Of a stretch of DNA of 11,221 nucleotides, positions 5,767-11,221 are shown piece by piece. A program made the position numbers and the translations under genes. The stretch comes from JBGLNJ01 sp964353405 (GTDB lineage: Bacteria; Chloroflexota; Anaerolineae; Fen-1058), in NCBI GenBank assembly GCA_964353405.1, contig CAYGWJ010000223.1, positions 1-11,221 on the forward strand, given 5' to 3'. Below the pieces are notes generated by a model that searched no databases, was not told the origin of the DNA, and saw only the letters and a list, made by a program, of their open reading frames with translations. Each line of letters opens with the position of its first letter. The first letter of the stretch is position 1.

Positions 5767-6174
5767 ATGATTGGATACATCATCGTCAGCATCATCAGTG
5801 GAATCCTGTTTGGCGTTTTGGATGGTGTGATAAATGCCAATCCGCTGGCCCAGAGGCTATACCAGGTCTACAAGCCAATCGCGAAAACTTCAATCAATCC
5901 TTTGGCTGGCATTATGATTGACCTTGTCTATGGATTCGTCATGGCAGGCGCGTTTCTGCTTCTCTACAAGAGCCTACCCGGCGAGACCGGACTTGTCAAA
6001 GGGATGAGTTTTGCTTTCCTGGCGTGGTTTTTCCGAGTGGTCATGTACACTGCATCTCAATGGGTAATGTTCAATATACCCATTGAAGCATTGCTCTATT
6101 CACTTGTCACTGGATTGGGTGAGATGCTTATACTCGGCGTGCTTTATGGGCTGACCTTGAAACCAGCGACATGA
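5767..6174 (+). CDS. Small four-helix membrane protein, cassette-borne
   Basis: The function is unknown. The protein has 135 residues and about four predicted transmembrane helices, near residues 1-23 (IIVSIISGILFGVL), 47-68 (IDLVYGFVMAGAFLLL), 78-99 (FAFLAWFFRVVMYTAS) and 107-131 (LYSLVTGLGEMLILGVLYG). Polar or charged residues inside helices 3 and 4 (FFRVV and GEML) may be functional. The start is well supported by AGGAGG (5753-5758) eight bases before the ATG. The gene begins 34 bases after attC B and is followed by attC C, so it is the only gene of its cassette. No promoter is evident, as is normal for cassette genes. I do not recognise a named family. Confidence 0.85.
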   Translation: MIGYIIVSIISGILFGVLDGVINANPLAQRLYQVYKPIAKTSINPLAGIMIDLVYGFVMAGAFLLLYKSLPGETGLVKGMSFAFLAWFFRVVMYTASQWVMFNIPIEALLYSLVTGLGEMLILGVLYGLTLKPAT

Positions 6175-6233
6175 GTTTTCATCGGTACGGGATTCAATGA
6201 AGAAGGTGCGTCTCATAAAAATGGCGGAACGCG

Positions 6234-6360
6234 ACCTCACACCGGCATGGAGCCGACGCGCTACGCGCGCCGAATTCAGTGATTACTTGCCTGTAGTCGT
6301 TCTGGTTAACGTGACGCCGTCCGCTAACCCCGCGCGCGGCTCATGCCGATGCCGTTGGGC
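6234..6360 (+). other. attC site C
   Basis: The right box is GTTGGGC (6354-6360). The left box is ACCTCAC (6234-6240), one mismatch from RYYYAAC. Arms: left ACCGGCAT, extra G6249, GAGCCG, extra A6256, CGCGC; the right arm's reverse complement gives CGGCAT, GAGCCG, CGCGC with no extra bases. It starts 59 bases after the membrane-protein stop. Confidence 0.82.
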
Positions 6361-6398
6361 GGTTCAGAATGTTTTCAGGATCTGACGAAAGGAGAACT

Positions 6399-6785
6399 AT
6401 GAGAACTGATCAAACAGCACCCAAGACTATAGATGAATATATCGCGGGCTTCCCACATGATGTTCAAGAGATTCTGGAAAAGATAAGGATGACGATTAGA
6501 AAAGCGGCACCAGACGCGGAAGAGACAATCAAGTATCAAATGCCGACCTTCACTCTGAAAGGTAATTTGGTTCATTTTGCTGCTTTCAAAAAGCATATCG
6601 GGTTTTACCCTGTGCCGACAGGAATTGAGGAATTCAAGAATGAGCTATCTGTTTATGAGGGAGGAAAGGGTTCGGTAAAGTTTCCATTAGATAAACCAAT
6701 TCCTTTCCACCTGATCAGCAGAATTGTAAAGTTTAGGGTGAAGGAGAATTTAGAAAGACCAGACGCAAAAGGGAAGAAGAGATAG
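6399..6785 (+). CDS. DUF1801 family protein
   Basis: The start is the ATG at 6399, with AAAGGAG (6388-6394) just upstream; an earlier in-frame ATG at 6369 precedes that ribosome binding site and is unlikely. The product has 128 residues. It carries the recognisable DUF1801 (YdhG-like) pattern: IDEYIAGFPHDVQEILEKIRMTIRKAAPDAEETIKY, then the conserved Met-Pro-x-Phe (YQMPTFTLKG) and the VHFAAFKKHIGFYP strand, ending in a basic tail. The family is small and cytosolic; some members are annotated as iron-chaperone-like, but the biochemical role is unclear. DUF1801 proteins are frequent cassette cargo. The gene is alone between attC C and attC D and appears intact. Confidence 0.9.
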   Translation: MRTDQTAPKTIDEYIAGFPHDVQEILEKIRMTIRKAAPDAEETIKYQMPTFTLKGNLVHFAAFKKHIGFYPVPTGIEEFKNELSVYEGGKGSVKFPLDKPIPFHLISRIVKFRVKENLERPDAKGKKR

Positions 6786-6832
6786 TGAACATTGGCTACC
6801 CTTTGCGGTACTGTTCGCGTTAGGGAATCACC

Positions 6833-6904
6833 GCCCAACAATGGCATGCAGGCGACTTGGCCTTCGCTGCGCTTCGGCCAAGCGCCTGATGCCTGTCGTT
6901 GGGC
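6833..6904 (+). other. attC site D (clearest, 72 bp)
   Basis: The boxes are GCCCAAC (6833-6839) and GTTGGGC (6898-6904), perfect complements. Left arm: AATGGCAT, extra G6848, CAGGCG, extra A6855, CTTGGCC. Right arm reverse complement: AGGCAT, CAGGCG, CTTGGCC. The pairing is complete apart from the two extra bases and the spacer next to the boxes, with a 13-base terminal loop. Confidence 0.93.
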
Positions 6905-6983
6905 ACCTGGCAGTCGGAGCCGTTAGCCTTGGTGAGCACAGCTGTCACAAAAACAGATCTACAAGGAGAAAGGAGTCTCAAAC

Positions 6984-7451
6984 ATGCAAAAACATACAAA
7001 CCCTCGCCCGTTCACTGTATCGGTGTTGATCTTTCTGCAGATTTTTTTGGGATTGAACGGGTTGTTTGGTGGAGGCGCCTTTTTGCTCGCGCCGGATGGA
7101 CATCTGCTACAGATGCCGTCCAGTCATTTGAAAAACACCCCGTTCTCTAATTTTCTAATTCCCGGTCTGTTATTGTTTATGTTTTTGGGGGTGTATCCGG
7201 TTGCCGTTGCCTACAGCCTGTGGAGGCAGCCTGCCTGGAGCTGGCCGAATGTTCTCAATCCATTTAAGCAATCTCACTGGAGCTGGGCTGGTTCACTGGC
7301 GGTGGGTGTGATCGCGATGATATGGATCATTGTCCAGATTCAGTGGATTCCAGTGGGATTTCTTCACATCTTCACCTTTGGTTGGGGTGTTTTGATTCTG
7401 CTCGTGACATTGCTTCCAAATGTGCGCCGATACTACAGACTAATACCCTAA
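6984..7451 (+). CDS. Small membrane protein, cassette-borne
   Basis: The function is unknown. The protein has 155 residues with about four predicted transmembrane helices, near residues 10-36 (VSVLIFLQIFLGLNGLFGGGAFLL), 56-79 (FLIPGLLLFMFLGVYPVAVAY), 99-119 (WAGSLAVGVIAMIWIIVQI) and 125-146 (FLHIFTFGWGVLILLVTLLP). An extracytoplasmic or loop segment, PSSHLKNTPFSNFLIPG, looks conserved in style with small bacterial membrane proteins I have seen but cannot name. AGGAG (6971-6975) sits eight bases before the ATG. The stop codon (7449-7451) lies inside the candidate left box of attC E. No promoter is visible. Confidence 0.85.
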   Translation: MQKHTNPRPFTVSVLIFLQIFLGLNGLFGGGAFLLAPDGHLLQMPSSHLKNTPFSNFLIPGLLLFMFLGVYPVAVAYSLWRQPAWSWPNVLNPFKQSHWSWAGSLAVGVIAMIWIIVQIQWIPVGFLHIFTFGWGVLILLVTLLPNVRRYYRLIP

Positions 7452-7563
7452 CTCGAGATAGGCTGCTCACCGATCGACAGAACGGAAATCTCAAATCAGT
7501 ATGGAGAGAATTTGGCTTTTTCCCGCCAATTCCCCCGCGCGCCGGTAACGCCAGCCGTTGGGC
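7446..7563 (+). other. attC site E (degenerate)
   Basis: The right box GTTGGGC (7557-7563) and its arm (CCGGTAACGCCAGCC) are clear. The left side is poor: the best box is CCCTAAC (7446-7452), which includes the gene's stop codon, and only short stretches such as GGCTG and ACCG match the right arm. The site may have drifted or be a recombinant whose left arm was replaced. The left coordinate is uncertain. Confidence 0.5.
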
Positions 7564-7625
7564 GGCTGCGTCTATGCAGACCTTCTGTGTAAAATCGGGT
7601 GTGCTCGTGATAGCAAGGGATGATA

Positions 7626-8324
7626 ATGAAAACTAAACAACGGTCTATTGTAGTCATAGGGGCAATGGTGTTTCTCTTTTGGTTGGCGGGTTTATTAGTC
7701 TCAGGTTGTGAGCCAGGACAGCTATTTGGGCCGACACTTACTCCTACTCCAACAGCAACTTCCACGCTCACGCCGACAGCAACCTTCACGCTGACACCTA
7801 CGGACACCCCTACGCCCACGCCAACCTGCACTCCTACCCCGACGCCAACGGGGACTCCTACCCCCACGCCAACGAGGACTCCTACCCCCACGCGTACACC
7901 AACCCTCATACCCCCTACCACTTTAAATGTCCGTGCGTACATTGATGGTGGTAGTTACCTTGTCATACAAGGCAATGCTATCTACTGGCATCACAAAGGG
8001 GCCAATGCACCCGGACGTAATGCGGTGCCTCACGAACCGACTTATTTGAACGGGAAAGCTTGGTACCCTAGTTGGCCAGATACACCTGATTCAAGGAACC
8101 GTGATTGTAATTGTAATTCCTCAACCTATGTGAGCATACCCCACCTAGCGCCACGGGACCAACTTGTCAGCTTGAGGATTATCCAAGCCAGGTACAGGGT
8201 CACCATCATTCAGCGCCCCAGCGTGGCCAACGATTATACTCTGGTCATCGACTTTGATGACGGTCCCCCTCCAGGTGCTGATTGGTATGAGATTAGTATT
8301 GGTTACGTTGTAGCGAATCCCTAA
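7626..8324 (+). CDS. Lipoprotein with Pro-Thr linker and unknown C-terminal domain
   Basis: The start chosen is the ATG at 7626, with AAGGGA (7615-7620) upstream, rather than the ATG at 7620 that overlaps that site. The 232-residue product starts with a basic n-region (MKTKQR), a hydrophobic core and a lipobox, LVSGC, giving lipidated Cys28. Residues about 38-97 are a Pro-Thr repeat linker. The C-terminal ~135 residues form a globular domain that I cannot assign, with YLVIQGNAIYWHHKGANAPGR, PTYLNGKAWYPSWPD, the unusual RDCNCNSSTY and ADWYEISIGY. An exported protein tethered to the membrane by the linker is a fair inference. Long PT linkers of this kind are typical of Anaerolineae. It is the sole gene between attC E and the half-site F. 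Confidence 0.82.
   Translation: MKTKQRSIVVIGAMVFLFWLAGLLVSGCEPGQLFGPTLTPTPTATSTLTPTATFTLTPTDTPTPTPTCTPTPTPTGTPTPTPTRTPTPTRTPTLIPPTTLNVRAYIDGGSYLVIQGNAIYWHHKGANAPGRNAVPHEPTYLNGKAWYPSWPDTPDSRNRDCNCNSSTYVSIPHLAPRDQLVSLRIIQARYRVTIIQRPSVANDYTLVIDFDDGPPPGADWYEISIGYVVANP
7806..7901 (+). repeat. 24-bp coding tandem repeat, four units
   Basis: Units begin at 7806, 7830, 7854 and 7878 and follow the form ACTCCTACCCCCACGCCAAC plus four variable bases, encoding TPTPTPT plus one variable residue. The repeat builds part of the lipoprotein linker and is a likely site of copy-number change. Confidence 0.85.
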
Positions 8325-8395
8325 ACGTGTTCGCTGCCAATCAAGCCACGAGATGATAAAGTATGGAAGTGCTCGTGGTATTTGTGGGGCAGGCC

Positions 8396-8421
8396 GCCCA
8401 ACGTCGGCTTGGTGCGACCCG
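8396..8421 (+). other. attC site F, left half only
   Basis: GCCCAAC (8396-8402) is followed by GTCGGCTT, G8411, GTGCGA, C8418 and CCG, the same 8-1-6-1 layout as the intact sites. No complementary right arm with a GTTRRRY box follows. Instead an IS110-type transposase remnant begins within about 30 bases, so the site appears to be interrupted. Confidence 0.55.
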
Positions 8422-8451
8422 TTCGCTCGAAACTGTACGCGAGTACAGGGG

Positions 8452-9153
8452 ATGAGCGGGACAGAACAAGCAGCGGTCTCGGCTGCCAGCCCAGGTGCGC
8501 TCTACCTGGCCTTTGAGTTAGGCCAGCAAAAGTGGGGGCTGGGGTTCACGATTGGTCTGTGACAGAAGCCGCGCAAACGGACGGTCGCCGCGGGCGACCT
8601 GATCGCACTTGAACAAGAGATGGCTCTGGCCAAGAAACGCTTTGGCGTGCCTCCCATCGCGCGCGTGCTGAGTTGCTACGAGGCGTGCCGCGACGGATTC
8701 TGGTTGCATCACTTCCTGCTCGCGCAGGGCATCGAGAACCGGGTCGTGGACTCGTCCAGCATTGAAGTCAATCGCCGCGCCAAGCGCGCCAAGACAGACC
8801 GGCTGGACGTGGGCACGCGAAGCGTGGTGATAATGCTGGCGGGCTATGGCGGCGAGAAGAAAGTGTGGAGCGTGGTGCACGTCCCCAGCGTCAAGGCGGA
8901 GGACGCGCGTCACCTGCACCGCGAACTGATGACGCTCAAGTGCAACCGCACCCGCCACATCAATCGCCTCCAGGGACGGCTGGCCGGTCAAGGCGTGTGC
9001 CTCAAGGTGGGCACTGATTTGATGAGCCAACTCGACCCGGTGCGCTTGTGGGATGGGACGGGCTGGCTGCCCGGCGTGCGGGCTCGAGTGGAGCGCGAGT
9101 TCGCCGGCTGGCAGTTCGTTCATCAAAACGTCTTGGAGTTGGAAGCCTCATAG
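8452..9153 (+). pseudogene. IS110-family transposase remnant
   Basis: This is the DEDD-type transposase of the IS110/IS1111 family, broken. The frame from ATG 8452 reads LYLAFELGQQKWGLGF, meets an in-frame TGA (8560-8562), then continues in the same frame as QKPRKRTVAAGDL, RVLSCYEACRDGFWLHH and the diagnostic VVDSSSIEVNRRAKRAKTDR and HRELMTLKCNRTRHINRL. It ends at TAG 9151-9153. The C-terminal Transposase_20 half of the family, with its catalytic serine, is absent. Just before the stop, another frame reads HRRRQEREA, as expected of the continuing protein, so a frameshift near 9145 is likely. No IS ends were found. It lies between half-site F and the glyoxalase gene. Confidence 0.82.
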
Positions 9154-9178
9154 AAGGCGTCAGGAACGCGAGGCAACA

Positions 9179-9574
9179 GTGGGGCAGTCAATCGCATTGG
9201 TAACGCTCGTGGTCCGCGACTATGATGAGGCGCTCGCGTTCTTCACGGATGCTCTGCGATTTAAAGTGGTCGAAGACAAGCAGCTCGGTGCGGGCAAGCG
9301 CTGGGTGGTGGTCGCACCGCCAGAATGGAAAGGCGCTGCTCTACTTCTGGCAAAGGCCGCATCATCGCAACAGGCCGCTCACGTCGGCAACCAAACCGGA
9401 GGTCGGGTGTTTCTCTTTCTCGAAACGAGCGACTTTTGGAATGACTATCGTCACATGCAATCACGCGGGGTCAAGTTCGCCGAGGAGCCACGCCAAGAAC
9501 CGTATGGCACGGTCGTAGTGTTCTTCGACCTGTATGGAAACAAGTGGGACCTGCTGGAACGAAATGCCGCCTGA
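9179..9574 (+). CDS. Glyoxalase/VOC-superfamily protein
   Basis: The proposed start is GTG 9179 (GQSIALVTLVV), with CGAGG five bases upstream, giving 131 residues. The same frame is open further upstream to 9053, but that part is out-of-frame translation of the transposase remnant. The protein has the betaalphabetabetabeta pattern: IALVTLVVRDYDEALAFFTDALRF, then KRWVVVAPP, GGRVFLFLETSDFWNDYRHM and FFDLYGNKWDLLERN at the C-terminus. The last motif matches the typical end of VOC domains. The usual first metal-ligand His in strand 1 is not evident, so glyoxalase or dioxygenase activity cannot be assumed; related small proteins often serve in resistance or have no known role. The stop codon falls inside the left box of attC G, so gene and site overlap by six bases. 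Confidence 0.85.
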   Translation: MGQSIALVTLVVRDYDEALAFFTDALRFKVVEDKQLGAGKRWVVVAPPEWKGAALLLAKAASSQQAAHVGNQTGGRVFLFLETSDFWNDYRHMQSRGVKFAEEPRQEPYGTVVVFFDLYGNKWDLLERNAA

Positions 9575-9640
9575 CCCTTCCATCGAGCGGACCCACAACC
9601 GGCTGCGCCGGTTGCGCTCCGCTCACGTCAAACGTTGGGC
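9569..9640 (+). other. attC site G (72 bp)
   Basis: The right box is GTTGGGC (9634-9640); the left box GCCTGAC (9569-9575) has one mismatch to RYYYAAC and contains the upstream TGA stop. Left arm: CCTTCCAT, extra C9584, GAGCGG, extra A9591, then ...CAACCGG; the right arm supplies CCGGTTG and CCGCTC. The loop is CTGCG. The spacing equals that of the other sites. Confidence 0.8.
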
Positions 9641-9664
9641 CGCGTAATCTTCATGGGGGGCATC

Positions 9665-10365
9665 ATGAAAGATAATAGGTCGGAAGGCAATCACAAATAT
9701 TGGGACGACCAGCACTTCCTTTTGCGCCGACTCTTTGAGAAAGACCAAGACTTGACCGAAGCGATTGAGCTTTTCCTAAATCATCACGCAATGGTTTCAT
9801 ACGGCCAAACTCCAGGCGGGTGGGCGCGGATCATTTCAAGATCAAGTATTGCAGGGCTTGACGGATGAGCAAATGCGCTATGTTCCCCCCGGCCGCGCGA
9901 ATTCGGTGGCCTGGATGCTGTGGCATATCACGCGCATCGAAGATGCGACGATGAATGTGCTCTTGGCTGATGGACCTCAAGTTTTTCATCGTGGGAATTG
10001 GCAAAGCAAGTTGAACAGTCCATACGTGGATGTGGGGAATGAGATGTCAGCCGAAGAGATTCGCGCGTTGAGCGAAGCGGTGAACTTGTGCGCTGTTGGC
10101 ATATCGGCTGGTTGTGGGCAAACGTACCCGCCAGCTTGTTGGGCGCATAAAGGCTGAAGCGCTGATGGGGAAGCCATTACCCGAGCGCTTGAAACGGCTG
10201 GCTGAAGATGGCACAGTGCGAGCGCAGGCGACTTGGCTTTTGGAATATTGGGGCGGGCATCCGAAGACGAATCTGTTATTGATGCCCGCCACGCGCCACA
10301 GTTTTGTGCATTTCAACCAAGTGGGGCGTATGTTACCCACATTGCGGCGTTTGCTGGTCAGGTAG
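9665..10365 (+). pseudogene. DinB-family protein, two frameshifts
   Basis: Three frames together encode one DinB_2-type four-helix-bundle protein. Frame one reads MKDNRSEGNHKYWDDQHFLL to NHHAMV. Deleting one T in the TTT at 9795-9797 continues it as HTAKLQAGGRGSFQDQ into GLTDEQMRYVPPG, SVAWMLWHITRIEDATMN. Deleting T10089 continues it as ALLAYRLVVGKRTRQ to ATRHSFVHFNQ and the stop at 10363-10365. The reconstructed protein is about 233 residues and keeps the His residues expected at the metal site (HHAMVH, LWHITRIED, RHSFVHFN). The family includes metal-dependent thiol transferases and many proteins of unknown role. As sequenced, the gene is inactive, unless the two extra bases are sequencing errors. 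Its stop is four bases before attC H. Confidence 0.82.
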
Positions 10366-10369
10366 TGCG

Positions 10370-10494
10370 GCCCAACAACCGCTTGCACCCGACTCGCGCT
10401 ACGCGCTTGCAGGGCGGGATTGGGGTCACAGCTTGTTTGGTTTGCGGGCATGGTTTCGTTGGACACCGCGCGCGGGTGAAGCGGAACGTTAGAA
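10370..10494 (+). other. attC site H
   Basis: The left box is GCCCAAC (10370-10376). The right box is GTTAGAA (10488-10494), imperfect at its last position. Left arm: AACCGCTT, extra G10385, CACCCG, extra A10392, CTCGCGC. Right arm reverse complement: CCGCTT, CACCCG, CGCGCG. The 125-bp site closes the DinB cassette; the nitrilase follows. Confidence 0.85.
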
Positions 10495-10556
10495 GGCGCG
10501 TGTTCTGGCGTCATTCTTCGACAAGCAACATTCAGTTGACTACATGTGAGGAGAAA

Positions 10557-11221
10557 ATGGTCGAAAGCTTTCCGAATGTTAGAGTGGCAGTTGTACAGGC
10601 TGCTCCAGTTCTTTTCAATCGTGAGGCCACTGTCGAGAAGGCATGTCGCCTGACCTGTGAAGCCGCAGCGCAGGGTGCAAGAATAATTCTCTTCCCCGAA
10701 GCCTTTATCCCGGCCTACCCGCGCGGGCTGACATTTGGTACTGTTGTTGGTAGCCGCAGCCCGCAAGGGCGGCTCACCTGGCAGACCTACTGGGCCAATG
10801 CGGTTGACATTCCTAGCCCGACGACTGAAGCACTGGGAGCGGTAGCACGTCAAACAAACACCTATTTGATGATTGGCGTCACCGAGCGGGATAGTCAATT
10901 CAGTCGGGGCACTCTCTATTGCACCCTGCTCTACTTCAGCCCGGACGGGCAACTGGTCGGCAAACACCGCAAACTCAAGCCCACAGCTGCCGAGCGCTTC
11001 ATTTGGGGAGAAGGCGATGGGAGCACTTTGACAGTGATTGATACAGAGTTTGGCAAGATAGGGGGTTTAATTTGTTGGGAGAAGGCTCTTGATTGGTTTC
11101 AAGGAGCTACGAGCACGGTCAGGAGAGCGTGCAGCAAAGCCTTGCCACGTCGTCGAACATTGTGCACGAACTCAAAGAAGCAAGTACCACGGCAATTTCT
11201 CTTGCGAGATGCCACGCTGAG
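10557..11221 (+). CDS. Nitrilase (carbon-nitrogen hydrolase), 3' part abnormal and cut by window end
   Basis: Nitrilases hydrolyse a nitrile to the carboxylic acid and ammonia through a Glu-Lys-Cys triad in the cytosol. The ATG at 10557 follows GAGGAG closely and gives VRVAVVQAAPVLFNREATVEKA, the classic N-terminus. The triad is visible: E48 (LFPEAFIPAYPRG), K139 (KHRKLKPTAAERFIWGEGDGS) and C173 (GGLICWE). Up to E175 (11081) the protein fits aliphatic-type nitrilases. From 11082 the family sequence (normally ENYMPLxR) is replaced by KALDWFQG and a basic, low-similarity tail that stays open to the window end. The gene is probably interrupted by foreign DNA or recombined, so about half of the usual 310-340 residues are lacking. 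It sits downstream of attC H and may be the next cassette's gene. Confidence 0.82.
   Translation, partial: MVESFPNVRVAVVQAAPVLFNREATVEKACRLTCEAAAQGARIILFPEAFIPAYPRGLTFGTVVGSRSPQGRLTWQTYWANAVDIPSPTTEALGAVARQTNTYLMIGVTERDSQFSRGTLYCTLLYFSPDGQLVGKHRKLKPTAAERFIWGEGDGSTLTVIDTEFGKIGGLICWEKALDWFQGATSTVRRACSKALPRRRTLCTNSKKQVPRQFLLRDATL
11082..11221 (+). other. Unidentified sequence joined to the nitrilase after the active-site Cys
   Basis: From here the nitrilase frame no longer resembles its family. All three forward frames were read: the nitrilase frame stays open, another gives SYEHGQESVQQSLATSS and stays open, and the third ends at TGA 11218-11220. None is recognised. This may be the beginning of an inserted element (IS, intron or cassette) that continues past the window. 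Confidence 0.4.

Noticed and set aside
5534..5770. Open frame of 78 codons across attC B
   Set aside because: It is translation of the palindrome and the element end. The Arg/Ser-rich product has no family features and overlaps the ribosome binding site of the next gene.
6197..6385. Open frame of 62 codons across attC C
   Set aside because: It is mostly the attC palindrome, has no convincing ribosome binding site and runs into the start region of the DUF1801 gene.
6922..6928. GTTAGCC just after attC D as a second right box
   Set aside because: It does not fit GTTRRRY and no paired arm was found; site D is already complete at 6904.
7496..7942. Minus-strand frame with Val-Gly repeats
   Set aside because: It is the complement of the Pro-Thr tandem repeat of the lipoprotein gene. 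The + strand frame has a start site, lipobox and a globular domain.
8517..8523. GTTAGGC as a possible right box for half-site F
   Set aside because: It matches GTTRRRY and would give a 128-bp site, but the adjacent bases do not pair with the left arm and the bases encode ELG inside the conserved AFELG of the IS110 transposase.
3033..10494. CRISPR array as an explanation for the regular palindromes
   Set aside because: The repeats are not identical in sequence, are separated by whole genes and differ in length; only the end boxes and the fold are shared.

Overview
The window reads as a stretch of a mobile gene-cassette array: an integron-type cluster of attC recombination sites with no integron integrase in view. 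The organism is probably a member of the Chloroflexota (Anaerolineae-like). That assignment is an inference, resting on the long Pro-Thr linker of the lipoprotein, a short 'SGQA'-type repeat inserted inside a coding region, and the mixture of IS families. No marker gene settles it.

Layout. Bases 23-1525 are an IS3-family insertion sequence on the minus strand with 13-bp perfect ends. To its right lies a 5'-truncated gene with a fibronectin-III-like region (1606-2748), then a decayed small gene that looks like the end of an antitoxin (2839-3017). From 3033 onward the DNA is organised as one gene (always + strand, usually with a good ribosome binding site) followed by an imperfect palindrome bounded by GCCCAAC-like (RYYYAAC) and GTTGGGC-like (GTTRRRY) boxes. 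I identify eight such attC sites, called A-H: A 3033-3164, B 5592-5732, C 6234-6360, D 6833-6904, E 7446-7563 (degenerate), F 8396-8421 (left half only), G 9569-9640 and H 10370-10494. In the six sites where both arms can be aligned, the left arm has the same design: box, 8 bases, one unpaired base, 6 paired bases, one unpaired base. That is the two-extrahelical-base signature expected of attC sites.

Cassette contents, in order: antitoxin-like remnant (A); an integrase plus IS91-like transposase element (B); a four-helix membrane protein (C); a DUF1801 protein (D); a second small membrane protein (E); a Pro-Thr-rich lipoprotein (F, interrupted); a glyoxalase/VOC-fold protein (G); a DinB-like protein with two frameshifts (H); and a nitrilase that loses family resemblance just after its catalytic cysteine and runs off the window.

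Mobile elements have colonised the array. The integrase/IS91-like unit is bounded by 12-bp inverted repeats (3158-3169 and 5587-5598) that contain the core boxes of sites A and B. A broken IS110-family transposase sits directly beside the orphan left arm of site F, which recalls IS1111-type elements known to target attC sites. Several genes carry single-base indels (IS3 A8 run, antitoxin remnant, DinB), so the region is either decaying or contains assembly errors. The cassette genes do not form one pathway; they are independent, swappable accessory functions.
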